A stretch of DNA of 64,000 nt, from NCBI RefSeq assembly GCF_047654805.1, contig NZ_JASGIV010000001.1, forward strand, positions 3,224,001 to 3,288,000, given 5' to 3'. Positions 40,152 through 47,727 of this stretch are shown here, in pieces. Under the pieces are notes generated by a model. It had not been told where the DNA came from, did no database searches, and was given only the letters and a program-made list of their open reading frames with translations. This DNA is from Pelomonas sp047654805. GTDB taxonomy: Bacteria > Pseudomonadota > Gammaproteobacteria > Burkholderiales > Burkholderiaceae_C. The translations under genes and the position numbers were made by a program. The stretch's first letter is position 1. Each line of letters begins with the position of its first letter.

Positions 40152-40779
40152 GGCCTGTTAACACTAATTGCACCAAAGCAATTGGGCTGCGACAGTGAGT
40201 GCATGGAGATCACAGCAGCCCAATTCGCGCAGATCGAGCACTGCTTGCCGCTGCAACGCGGCAATGTCAGCCTGTCGAATCTGCAGGTGTTGAATGCCAT
40301 CCTTTACGTTGCTGAGCACGGCTGCAAATGGCGCGGCTTGCCCAAGCGCTTCGGCAACTGGCATACGATCTACACGCGCATGAGCCGCTGGGCAAAGTCG
40401 GGCGTTTTGGACCGGACCTTCGAGCAATTGCAGCAGGCGCAGATCGTGCAGATCAAGATTGAAGCGGTGTCGCTGGACAGCACCAGCGTCAAGGTGCACC
40501 CCGATGGCACCGGCGCGCCAAAAAAAACGGTCCGCAAGCTATCGGCAAATCCCGTGGTGGGTGGAACACCAAAATCCATCTCGTCGCGGCGGACGCGCGC
40601 ACGGCCATAACCTTCTCGCTGTCACCAGGGCAGGCGCACGATGCTCCCGAGGGGCGAGCTCTGCTGAAGCGGCTCGGTGCGCCCAATCGGCCTTTGCATC
40701 TGTTGATGGATCGCGCCTACGAGGGCAACGAAACTCGGCAGCTCGCACTCGACCTGGGGTTCATCCCTGTCGTGCCGCC

Positions 40780-40787
40780 CCTGAGCA
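40780..40787. repeat. Left 8-bp target duplication of IS66 (CCTGAGCA)
   Basis: CCTGAGCA at 40780-40787 is repeated exactly at 43898-43905, directly outside the IS66 inverted repeats. Eight bases is the duplication size of the IS66 family. Confidence 0.93.
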
Positions 40788-40831
40788 GTGAGCGTCCAGC
40801 CGCTCCACCTTGACTCAGTCTGGAAGCGGGG

Positions 40832-41335
40832 CTATCTCGCCGCAGCTGCGGATCCGACGAAGGCGACGCACTCCACGAGGTTGAGAGTGGCCAGTACCAA
40901 GTACTTCTCAGCCTCGGTACGCACGGCCCACAGGTCGTGGTCGCCGAGATAGCCGTAGGCGAATGCAAGCAGATTGCGCTCGGGATGCTCGTCACAGAAC
41001 TTCTGGACGATCTGGGCGACCAACTCAGGCGGCAGCCCCTCGTTGAAGCGCGCACGGGCAGTCAGGCGCTGTAGGCATCCCTCCTGGATGTCCTCGGTGA
41101 CGACGGGCCACTGGTGACCGCTGAGCTTCATCGCCTGGAACGTGACGAGCAGGACGTGAATCGCCACATCCAACTGCGCCATGGCCACGCCCATGCGCGG
41201 CAGCACCAGGATCGACGCGAGCAACGTGGGCTGCTTCACGAAGATCTCATCGGTGAGCGCCACCTTCTGCTCCAGGCTCATCCGCTGGACGGCACGCTGG
41301 GCCTGCACGATCACGGGCAAGTTGATCCGTTCCAT
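40832..41335 (-). CDS. IS66 accessory/passenger protein of unknown function
   Basis: A 167-residue protein opening MERINLPVIVQAQRAVQRMS, with its ATG 2 bases after the tnpC stop, so it is probably translationally coupled. It appears mostly helical: LEQKVALTDEIFVKQPTLL, MGVAMAQLDVAIHVLLVTF, LPPELVAQIVQKFCDEHPE. No catalytic motif, helix-turn-helix or signal peptide was recognised. It is inside the inverted repeats and so moves with the element. I do not know its function; a role in target choice or immunity of the element is only a guess. Confidence 0.75.
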   Translation of the reverse strand: MERINLPVIVQAQRAVQRMSLEQKVALTDEIFVKQPTLLASILVLPRMGVAMAQLDVAIHVLLVTFQAMKLSGHQWPVVTEDIQEGCLQRLTARARFNEGLPPELVAQIVQKFCDEHPERNLLAFAYGYLGDHDLWAVRTEAEKYLVLATLNLVECVAFVGSAAAAR

Positions 41336-41337
41336 TG

Positions 41338-42972
41338 TCAGGTGGGCCGCCAGCGGTGCGGCAGCAGTTCTTCGAGGCGGTGGCTCGGGTGTGAGTGGAT
41401 GCGCGCCAGCACATCGCGCAGATAGGCCCACGGATCCAGGCCGTTGAGTTTGGCCGACTGCACCAGGCTCATCACCACCGCAGCGCGCTGGCCGGCCAAC
41501 GCGCTGCCGGCGAACAGCCAGTTCTTCGCTCCAAGCTTCCAGGGCTTGATCTGCCGCTCGATGAGGTTGTTGTCGATGACCACGGCCCCGTCGTCCAGGT
41601 GTAGCGTGAGTGCCGGCCAGGCGTTCAGGCTGTAGTCGATCGCCTCGGCGATCTTGCTGCCATCGAGCACCTGCGTGCGCTGCAGCTTCAGCCACACCTG
41701 GAGCTCCTCCCACAGCGGCCGACTCACCGCCTGGCGTGCCTGGCGGCGCTCGTCGTGGGACATCTCGCCGAAGGCGCCTTCGGCACGGTAGATCCGTGCC
41801 CAGCGCTGCATGGCCTCGGCGGCCACGGCGCTGGCACTGTGCTCACCGCGGCTGAGCTCCTCGAAGCGACGACGGGCATGCGCGGCACATGCCGCCGACT
41901 TGCGCTGCGGGTAAAGCTTGCCGTCCAGCACGGCGTTGTAGCCCCCATACTGGTCCGTGATCAGAGTGCCGTTCCAGGCGGGTTCCGGCGCAGGTGGCCC
42001 CTTGCCACCGAGGAAGGCGAGCGGGTACTGCGATCCTCGACCCAGGCAGAACTCGTAGATCACGCCCGGGTGCGGGTCGTGATGGCTGCGTGCCCATGCC
42101 CAGACATAGGCCTTCTTCGTCTTGCCGGCACCAGGGTCCAGCAGTGGCACCGGCGTCTCGTCGGCATGCAGCACCCGGCAGCTCAGGATGAAGGCTCGGT
42201 GCAGCTCGTACAGCGGCTCCAGGCTCGCGCCGCCAGCGCCGCCCCAACTGGCCAGCGTAGAGCGCGGCGTGTGCACGCCGGAGCGCGCGTTGATCGGCTC
42301 TTGCCGGTAGTACGGCAGGTGGTCGACGAAGCGGCTGATCAGCGTGTGGGCCACTAGCCCGGCCGCCGGGATGCCGCCGTCGACGACGTCGGGCTCGGCC
42401 GGTTCCTGGCGGAGCACCTGGCAGCACCGGCACACCCACTTGCCGTAGATGTGCCGGTGGACGAAGAACTTCGCCGGGACGATGTCCAGCTTCTCGCTGA
42501 CGTCCTCGCCGATGCGCTGCATGGGCTGGCCGCAGTCGGAGTTCGGGCAGGTGGTGTCCTCGGGCTCGTGGCGGTGCTCCACGCGCTCCAGATGTTCGGG
42601 CAGCGCCTGGCGCCGCGGTTTGCGCGGGGGTGCCTTGGGCGTCTTAGGCGCCTCGGGCAGGCCGCGCTGCAGTTCGGCCAACTTCGCCTGCAGGCTGGCT
42701 TCGTCCTCGGCAAGGGCTTCAGCGAACAGCAGTCGCTGTGCAGCGGTCATGGCCTCGGTCTTGGCGTCGAACTGCCAGCGGCGCAACCGGGCAATCTCGA
42801 AGTTGAGCTTGTCGATCTTGGCTTGCGCCAGCGTGAGCTCCCGGCCACGGTGGGCCAGTTCCTGCGCATCGACCCGCGCTTGTTGCTGCAGCCGCTCAAT
42901 CAGCGCGAGCACCTCGGCGGGCAGGCTCGTCAGATCAGGGGTGGGGGCAACTGCACTGGGCATGCGCAGCAT
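41338..42972 (-). CDS. tnpC: IS66 family transposase TnpC
   Basis: A 544-residue DDE transposase. The N-terminal leucine-rich coiled coil (about 15-75: AEVLALIERLQQQARVDAQE) is followed by the CPNSDCGQPMQRIGEDVSE zinc-like segment near 140, a linker, and the catalytic core with LHADETPVPLLDPG, TDQYGGYNAVLDG and the late VVIDNNLIERQIKPWKLG. The C-terminus LDPWAYLRDVLARI is typical. The length is that of intact TnpC. Confidence 0.96.
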   Translation of the reverse strand: MLRMPSAVAPTPDLTSLPAEVLALIERLQQQARVDAQELAHRGRELTLAQAKIDKLNFEIARLRRWQFDAKTEAMTAAQRLLFAEALAEDEASLQAKLAELQRGLPEAPKTPKAPPRKPRRQALPEHLERVEHRHEPEDTTCPNSDCGQPMQRIGEDVSEKLDIVPAKFFVHRHIYGKWVCRCCQVLRQEPAEPDVVDGGIPAAGLVAHTLISRFVDHLPYYRQEPINARSGVHTPRSTLASWGGAGGASLEPLYELHRAFILSCRVLHADETPVPLLDPGAGKTKKAYVWAWARSHHDPHPGVIYEFCLGRGSQYPLAFLGGKGPPAPEPAWNGTLITDQYGGYNAVLDGKLYPQRKSAACAAHARRRFEELSRGEHSASAVAAEAMQRWARIYRAEGAFGEMSHDERRQARQAVSRPLWEELQVWLKLQRTQVLDGSKIAEAIDYSLNAWPALTLHLDDGAVVIDNNLIERQIKPWKLGAKNWLFAGSALAGQRAAVVMSLVQSAKLNGLDPWAYLRDVLARIHSHPSHRLEELLPHRWRPT

Positions 42973-43031
42973 GGTGCCGCATCGAACATCGGCCTGCCAT
43001 TGGCACTTGCGCTGTCAACCGCCGCAGCGCC

Positions 43032-43376
43032 TCAGGTGCGGCGGATCGTGGCCAGTTCACCCAGCCGCTGCCAGGGCAGTCCGAGGGTCAGTGCTTCGAA
43101 TTGCTGTGCGCTCAGCTGCAAGGCCGGTGCCGGCGAGCCCGCCTCGGCGGCGTGCCAAACGAAGCGGCCGGCATGCAGGCGACGCGTGGCGCACCACACG
43201 CCGAAGCCGTCATGCACGAGCAGCTTCAGGCGGCTGGCCCGTGCATTGGCAAACAGGTAGCCGTGGTGGGCGCGTGCCTCGCCGAGTGTGTTGACCACCA
43301 CTGACAGCAACCGATCGGCACCGGCGCGCATGTCCTGCGGCCGACTGCACAGCCAAAGGGCGTCGATCCTGATCAT
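43032..43376 (-). CDS. tnpB: IS66 family insertion sequence protein TnpB
   Basis: A 114-residue accessory protein of IS66 elements (IS66 Orf2 family). The start MIRIDALWLCSRPQDMRAGAD and the segment GYLFANARASRLKLLVHDGFG, WCATRRLHAGRF are the family marks. It lies 7 bases after tnpA and 59 bases before tnpC. Its role in transposition is required in tested members but mechanistically unclear. Confidence 0.95.
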   Translation of the reverse strand: MIRIDALWLCSRPQDMRAGADRLLSVVVNTLGEARAHHGYLFANARASRLKLLVHDGFGVWCATRRLHAGRFVWHAAEAGSPAPALQLSAQQFEALTLGLPWQRLGELATIRRT

Positions 43377-43383
43377 GCGCCAG

Positions 43384-43815
43384 TCAGTCCTTCAGGGTCA
43401 CGGCAACCAACTCGCGCAGCCACGCGGCGCACGCTGCGGCCTGTGTCGACGGCCAACGCACGCTCAGCCGCGTCGCGCCGCGGTTGAGCTCGATGTGGAT
43501 GTCCGGGGAATTGACCGACTCAATCTCGGCGTGCCCAGCGCCGGCCGACACTGCAGGAGCCACTTCGACGGGAATGAACTGCAGCGACGCAGCCGTCGCC
43601 ACGGCGGCGACCGGCTGCTTGCCGGCTATTGTTCGGGGCGCAGCCATCCCGGTGCGCTTGATGCCGCGCCCCACCAGCCACTTACGCAGAAGGTTGACGT
43701 TGAGGCCGTGTGCCAGCGCGATGGCCGCCACCGAGGCGCCAGGCTGCTGGCACTCGGCAAGAACCTGCGCCTTGAACTCGGCGCTGTGCACGCGCCTCTG
43801 GGATCTGGGTTGCAT
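43384..43815 (-). CDS. tnpA: IS66 family insertion sequence protein TnpA
   Basis: A 143-residue DNA-binding protein of IS66 elements. An N-terminal helix-turn-helix (EFKAQVLAECQQPGASVAAI, HGLNVNLLRKWLVGRG) is followed by a basic linker and a C-terminal beta region. The ATG at 43815 has AGGTGG upstream; a start at 43854 is possible but weaker. An inverted repeat TGCCCACC/GGTGGGCA lies just before the start (about 43818-43843) and may form a leader hairpin. Confidence 0.9.
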   Translation of the reverse strand: MQPRSQRRVHSAEFKAQVLAECQQPGASVAAIALAHGLNVNLLRKWLVGRGIKRTGMAAPRTIAGKQPVAAVATAASLQFIPVEVAPAVSAGAGHAEIESVNSPDIHIELNRGATRLSVRWPSTQAAACAAWLRELVAVTLKD

Positions 43816-43897
43816 AGGTGCCCACCTATTGGAATTGGTGGGCACCATCGTCATGGGCGTATCCCCACAGTTCAAGATGGGGCGGCCAGACGCTCAC

Positions 43898-43905
43898 CCT
43901 GAGCA
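43898..43905. repeat. Right 8-bp target duplication of IS66 (CCTGAGCA)
   Basis: Exact copy of 40780-40787, directly after the right inverted repeat CGCTCAC. IS5 transposase sequence resumes in frame immediately after it. Confidence 0.93.
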
Positions 43906-44090
43906 CGCGCATCGAGCCCTGGGAGTACGACCGCGAGATGTACAAGCGCCGCAATGAAGTCGAGCGCCTGTTCCGCCGCCTCAAGGGCTATCGCCGAATC
44001 TTCTCCCGCTTCGAGAAGCTCGACATCATGTTCACCGCCTTCATCAGCTTCGCTCTGATCGCTGACGGATTGCGTTTGTGTTAACAGGCC

Positions 44091-44094
44091 CTAG
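44091..44094. repeat. Right target duplication of the IS5 element (CTAG)
   Basis: Copy of 40148-40151. Read on the minus strand it supplies the TAG stop codon of the truncated haemoglobin gene. Confidence 0.8.
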
Positions 44095-44480
44095 ACGTTG
44101 CGCATCCAGTCAGCCGTGCCGGCGAAGGACTCGGCCAAGCGGGCCTGCAGGGCCGGGTCCACCCCGGTCTCCTGCATGGCCTGTGCCATGCAGGCGAGCC
44201 ATTCGTCGCGCTCAGCGATGCCGATGCGAAAGGGCAAATGCCGCGCCCGCAGCCGCGGGTGGCCGAAACGGCGAATGTAGTGATCCGGCCCGCCCAGCCA
44301 GCCGCACAGAAACCAAAACAGTTTGTCGCGCGCCGACTCCAGCGAGTTGCCATGAGCCGCCCGCAGTCGGGCGTAGCCCGGCTCCAGGTCCATCAGATCG
44401 TAGAAGCGGTCGACGAGTTCGCGCACGCCGACCTCGCCGCCCATCCACTCGAAGGCCGTTGCAGGAGTTGGTTCAGCCAA
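44091..44480 (-). CDS. Group II truncated haemoglobin
   Basis: A 129-residue haem protein. Family marks are AFEWMGGEVGVRELVDRFYDLM, the FWFLCGWLGGPDHYIRRFGHPRLRARH core with the proximal His in the last part, and IAERDEWLACMAQAM with the distal Trp. Truncated haemoglobins bind oxygen or nitric oxide. The start is a TTG at 44480 that overlaps the end of the MinD-like gene by 8 bases; an ATG 13 codons inside would cut into the fold. The stop lies in the IS5 target duplication. Confidence 0.85.
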   Translation of the reverse strand: MAEPTPATAFEWMGGEVGVRELVDRFYDLMDLEPGYARLRAAHGNSLESARDKLFWFLCGWLGGPDHYIRRFGHPRLRARHLPFRIGIAERDEWLACMAQAMQETGVDPALQARLAESFAGTADWMRNV

Positions 44481-45270
44481 GGAGCTTGGAGGCAAGTGCC
44501 TTGATGGCCTGGGCGGCATCGCAGCCCGGGTAGTGTTCCAGCATCAGTTGGCGCTTGAGCACGGCTTGTCGCACAGCCAGGTCAGCCTTGACCTCGCCGA
44601 ACAGCTCCAGCCGAAAGCTCTGCCCCGGCGTCGGGCCGACGAAGCGCTGCAGAACCTGCTGCAGTTGCCCGCAAATCAGCCTGCCCTCCCCAACGCGGTT
44701 GGCCTGGTTGACGACCAGGCCGATATGGCGGCGCTCCTGTTGCGTGGCCAGCACCTTGATGGTGGCGTATGCATCGGTCAGCGACGTGGGCTCGGGGGTG
44801 GCGACGACGAGGACATCCTCGGCCATCGAGATGGCGAACAACACGACGTCGGAGATGCCAGCGCCGGTATCGAGCAGCACCCAGTCGAAGCGCGGCTTGA
44901 CGAGGTCGATGATGTGCAGCAGCTTGTCCCGCACATCTGGTGTCAGGCGCGAATACTCCACCATGCCTGAACCAGCAAGCAGCACCGAGAAGCCGCCAGG
45001 CGCGGGAAGGATGGCCTGCTCCAGCGTAGCCTTCTCGGTGAAGACGTCGTGCAGTGTCAGCTTGGGGTGCAGGTTCAGCACCACGTCGAGGTTGGCGAGG
45101 CCGAGATCGGCATCCAGCACCAGCACCTTTTGGCCACGCGCGGCCAGGGCCGCAGCCAGATTGGCGGTGACGAAGGTCTTGCCGACGCCGCCCTTGCCGC
45201 TTGTGACGGCCAGGGTGCGGGCGCCAGAGCGCGGCGGACGGGGGGCAGCAGGATCGTTTGTCATGCTCAT
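44473..45270 (-). CDS. MinD/ParA-family ATPase, FleN-like
   Basis: A 265-residue P-loop ATPase. The deviant Walker A is TSGKGGVGKTFVTANLA near 25, followed by VLVLDADLGLANLDVVL and the switch DTGAGISDVVLFAISMAEDV. The form lacks the C-terminal membrane-targeting helix of MinD, so it is closer to FleN/FlhG, which set flagellar number and place. The ATG overlaps the diguanylate cyclase stop by 4 bases. Next to cheRDB, a role in placing flagella or chemotaxis arrays is likely. Confidence 0.85.
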   Translation of the reverse strand: MSMTNDPAAPRPPRSGARTLAVTSGKGGVGKTFVTANLAAALAARGQKVLVLDADLGLANLDVVLNLHPKLTLHDVFTEKATLEQAILPAPGGFSVLLAGSGMVEYSRLTPDVRDKLLHIIDLVKPRFDWVLLDTGAGISDVVLFAISMAEDVLVVATPEPTSLTDAYATIKVLATQQERRHIGLVVNQANRVGEGRLICGQLQQVLQRFVGPTPGQSFRLELFGEVKADLAVRQAVLKRQLMLEHYPGCDAAQAIKALASKLLG

Positions 45271-46061
45271 GGCAGGTCCTGTTGCGTGTCGAGGTTCAGG
45301 GAGGCGAACAACATGCCCCTTTCTTCGGCGCTGACCAGGGAGTCGACCTGGGGTTCGAGGCAGGCGCGGTTGCGGCCCTCGGCCTTGGCGCGGTACAGCT
45401 GGCGGTCGGCGCGCTCCATCCAAAGCAGCGGCGATGAACGCACCCACTGCGGTGCAAAAGCGCCGCCGAGGCTGATGGTGACGCCCAGCAAGCGCCCCGG
45501 ACCAACTTCGATGTCGAGTTCCGAGACTCGCTCGCGCACGCGCTCTGCGACAGCCAGTCCTACATGCGGGGCGCAGTTGGGCAGGATGATTGCGAACTCC
45601 TCGCCGCCCACCCGGGCGACGAGATCCATGGGCCTGACGGCCTGCTCGATGGCACGAGCCACGGCACAAATGACCTGGTCGCCGGCGCCATGGCCATGGG
45701 TATCGTTGACAGCCTTGAAGTGATCGATGTCCAGCATCAGCAGCAGGGCTGCTTCGTCCGACCGGGCCACGCGATCGACCTCGCGAGCCAGGGCCATCTC
45801 GAAGCTGCGGCGGTTGGCCAGCCCGGTCAGTGCATCCCTGCTGGAGAGGTCGCACAGCGCGTCCAGCACGGCCTGCAGCCAGGCAGTCGTCATCGGTGCC
45901 TCGTCCGGCAGCAACGCCCCGGCCTGCTGCAGCAGCTGCAGGGCCTGGTCCAGAACGAGCACCTGGGCGTCGATCAGGCGAGGGGCGGGCAAACGATGTT
46001 CCAAAGGTGGTGCGAACTGCTGGATTGTGGTTTCAGGGCAGTCTAGCAGCGCGCTTCCCAT
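45267..46061 (-). CDS. Diguanylate cyclase (GGDEF)
   Basis: A 264-residue soluble protein. An N-terminal helical region of about 85 residues of unknown role precedes the GGDEF domain, with SSRDALTGLANRRSFEMAL near 95 and the active site VARVGGEEFAII. The allosteric RxxD inhibitory site (RPMD) lies exactly five residues before GGEEF, so feedback control by cyclic di-GMP is expected. No membrane segment is seen. It is coupled to the MinD-like gene and divergent from cheR. Confidence 0.88.
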   Translation of the reverse strand: MGSALLDCPETTIQQFAPPLEHRLPAPRLIDAQVLVLDQALQLLQQAGALLPDEAPMTTAWLQAVLDALCDLSSRDALTGLANRRSFEMALAREVDRVARSDEAALLLMLDIDHFKAVNDTHGHGAGDQVICAVARAIEQAVRPMDLVARVGGEEFAIILPNCAPHVGLAVAERVRERVSELDIEVGPGRLLGVTISLGGAFAPQWVRSSPLLWMERADRQLYRAKAEGRNRACLEPQVDSLVSAEERGMLFASLNLDTQQDLP

Positions 46062-46203
46062 GTCCAGGTCGTGAAACAGGCACGTTCCCGTGAGCTGTTT
46101 GCACTATGCTGGGCTGCGTCAGGGCCGTACAACTGCCCCTGCGGTGGAAAATCGATGCGCCACCGCTAGAACCGCTGCGAGCACCCACCAATCTGTTTCC
46201 GAC

Positions 46204-47055
46204 ATGCCCGCACCCGACCTCGCCTCCGGCACCGATTCCCTTGATCACGAGTTCAGCTTCAGCAAGGCCGACTTCGACCGTGTGCGCGAGCTGATCTACA
46301 AGCATGCCGGCATAAGCCTGCATGACGGCAAGCACGCGATGGTCTACAGCCGTCTGTCGCGTCGCTTGCGCGAAACCGGCCACAAAAGCTTCGCGAGCTA
46401 TCTCCAATGGCTGGAAGCATCCACCGGCGCAGCCGGGACGGCCGAATGGCAGGAGTTCGTCAACTGCCTGACGACCAACCTGACCTCGTTCTTCCGCGAA
46501 GATCACCATTTCCATGCGCTCAAGGACGATCTCAAGCCCTTCGTGGGCAAGCCCGTTCGCATCTGGTGCTGTGCCGCCTCGACCGGTGAAGAGCCGTACT
46601 CCATCCTGATGACCTGCGGCGAGGCCCTGGGGCCTAGCGCCTCGGTGCAACTCGTCGCCAGCGACATCGACACCCAGGTGCTGGCCACGGCCAAGCGCGC
46701 TGTCTACAACGCAGATGCTCGCGGCCTGGATGCCACGCGGCTTAAGAACTTCTTCATGCGCGGCACCGGTGCCAATGCCGGCAAGATCCGCGTCAAGCCC
46801 GAGCTGCAGCGCTGGGTGGAGTTCCGCCCGCTGAATCTGATGGACACGCAGTGGCAGCTCGGCGATCCCTTCCACATGGTGTTCTGCCGCAACGTGATGA
46901 TCTATTTCGATGCGGCTACCCAACGCAAGGTGCTTGAGCGCATCCACCGCGTCATGCGCCCCGGCGGGCTGCTCTTCGTGGGGCATTCCGAGAACTTCAC
47001 CGAATCGCGCGACCTGTTCAAGCTGCGCGGCAAAACCATCTACGAGAGGGTCTGA
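46204..47055 (+). CDS. cheR: Chemotaxis protein methyltransferase CheR
   Basis: Methylates glutamates of chemoreceptors using SAM. 283 residues with the N-terminal helical domain (about 20-75: FDRVRELIYKHAGISLHDGK) and the SAM domain with NLTSFFREDHHFHAL, IWCCAASTGEEPYSI near 120 and VFCRNVMIYFD near 230. The ATG at 46204 (MPAPDLASGTD) is favoured; upstream in-frame codons have no match. It starts a cheR-cheD-cheB run with 2- and 10-base spacers. Confidence 0.96.
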   Translation: MPAPDLASGTDSLDHEFSFSKADFDRVRELIYKHAGISLHDGKHAMVYSRLSRRLRETGHKSFASYLQWLEASTGAAGTAEWQEFVNCLTTNLTSFFREDHHFHALKDDLKPFVGKPVRIWCCAASTGEEPYSILMTCGEALGPSASVQLVASDIDTQVLATAKRAVYNADARGLDATRLKNFFMRGTGANAGKIRVKPELQRWVEFRPLNLMDTQWQLGDPFHMVFCRNVMIYFDAATQRKVLERIHRVMRPGGLLFVGHSENFTESRDLFKLRGKTIYERV

Positions 47056-47057
47056 CC

Positions 47058-47717
47058 ATGAGCACGCCTCTCGCCACTGCCAGCACGATCGGCAACCCCG
47101 CCGCGCTGGCCAGGGTCAACCAGCTCAAGGCCCAGCCGCGCAAGCAGGGCGAAGCCTCGTTTTTCTTCTACGACGCCCACTTCAAGAACGCCGCCGTCAA
47201 GATTCTGCCGGGCGAGTACTTCGTCGACACCGAGGACCTGCTCGTGATGACGACGCTGGGCTCCTGCATCGCCGCCTGCCTATGGGACCGCGTCGCCCGG
47301 GTCGGCGGCATGAATCACTTCATGCTGCCCGAAGGCAATGGCGACTCGGGACGCTATGGCTCCTACGCAATGGAATTGCTAATCAACGAGATGATGAAGC
47401 GCGGCGCCAGCAAGGCGCGCATGGAAGCCAAGATCTTCGGCGGCGGCGCCGTCATCTCTGGCATGAACTCGCTCAACGTCGGCGAGCGCAACACCAACTT
47501 CGTCATCGACTACCTGAAGCTTGAGCGCATCCCCATCGTGTCCAAGGACGTCCTTGACGTCTATCCGCGCAAGGTCTGCTTCCTGCCCGCCAGCGGCAAG
47601 GCCATGATCAAACGCCTGGCATCGACGAATACTGACGCGCTGGTCCAGCAGGACCGCGCAGCCATCCAGAAGGTGCAGCCGGTCGCGAGCAGCGGCGGCT
47701 CCATCGACTTGTTCTGA
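47058..47717 (+). CDS. cheD: Chemoreceptor glutamine deamidase CheD
   Basis: Deamidates glutamines of chemoreceptors and aids CheC-type control. 219 residues. The catalytic Cys is in TLGSCIAACLWD near 74, and the His is in VGGMNHFMLPEG near 92. A FGGGAVISGMNSLNVGERN segment and the C-terminal VQPVASSGGSIDLF are typical. It lies between cheR and cheB. Confidence 0.96.
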   Translation: MSTPLATASTIGNPAALARVNQLKAQPRKQGEASFFFYDAHFKNAAVKILPGEYFVDTEDLLVMTTLGSCIAACLWDRVARVGGMNHFMLPEGNGDSGRYGSYAMELLINEMMKRGASKARMEAKIFGGGAVISGMNSLNVGERNTNFVIDYLKLERIPIVSKDVLDVYPRKVCFLPASGKAMIKRLASTNTDALVQQDRAAIQKVQPVASSGGSIDLF

Positions 47718-47727
47718 GGAGACACCC

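Larger units (their letters stand above)
40788..43897 (-). mobile_element. IS66-family insertion sequence with four genes
   Basis: A complete 3110-bp element. The terminal inverted repeats begin GTGAGCGTC on both sides, continue with GCCGC and CCA and CTTGA, and match at about 24 of 29 positions. An exact 8-bp duplication flanks it. It holds tnpA, tnpB and tnpC on the minus strand and a fourth small gene after tnpC. All reading frames look intact, so it may still be mobile. Confidence 0.93.
40203..44084 (+). pseudogene. IS5-family transposase, split by IS66 (two-frame, -1 frameshift)
   Basis: Frame A (40203-40610) starts MEITAAQFAQIEHCLPLQRG and contains GCKWRGLPKRFGNWHTIY. At AAAAAAAA (40520-40527) a -1 shift leads into frame B, GWNTKIHLVAADART, MDRAYEGNETRQLALDL, FIPVVPPLS, which breaks at 40787. 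The frame resumes at 43906 as TRIEPWEYDREMYKRRNEVE and ends LRLC-TAA at 44084. Joining the two halves across one target copy restores PPLSTRIEPWEYD without loss, so only the insertion disables it. DDE-type catalysis is expected for the family. Confidence 0.88.
40152..44090 (+). mobile_element. IS5-family (IS427-like) insertion sequence, interrupted by IS66
   Basis: The ends are perfect 13-bp inverted repeats, GGCCTGTTAACAC (40152-40164) and GTGTTAACAGGCC (44078-44090), bounded by CTAG duplications. Without the inner IS66 element and one copy of its 8-bp duplication the element is 821 bp, normal for the IS427 group. Its two-frame transposase reads on the plus strand with an A8 slippage site. 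It is inactive as it stands. Confidence 0.9.
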
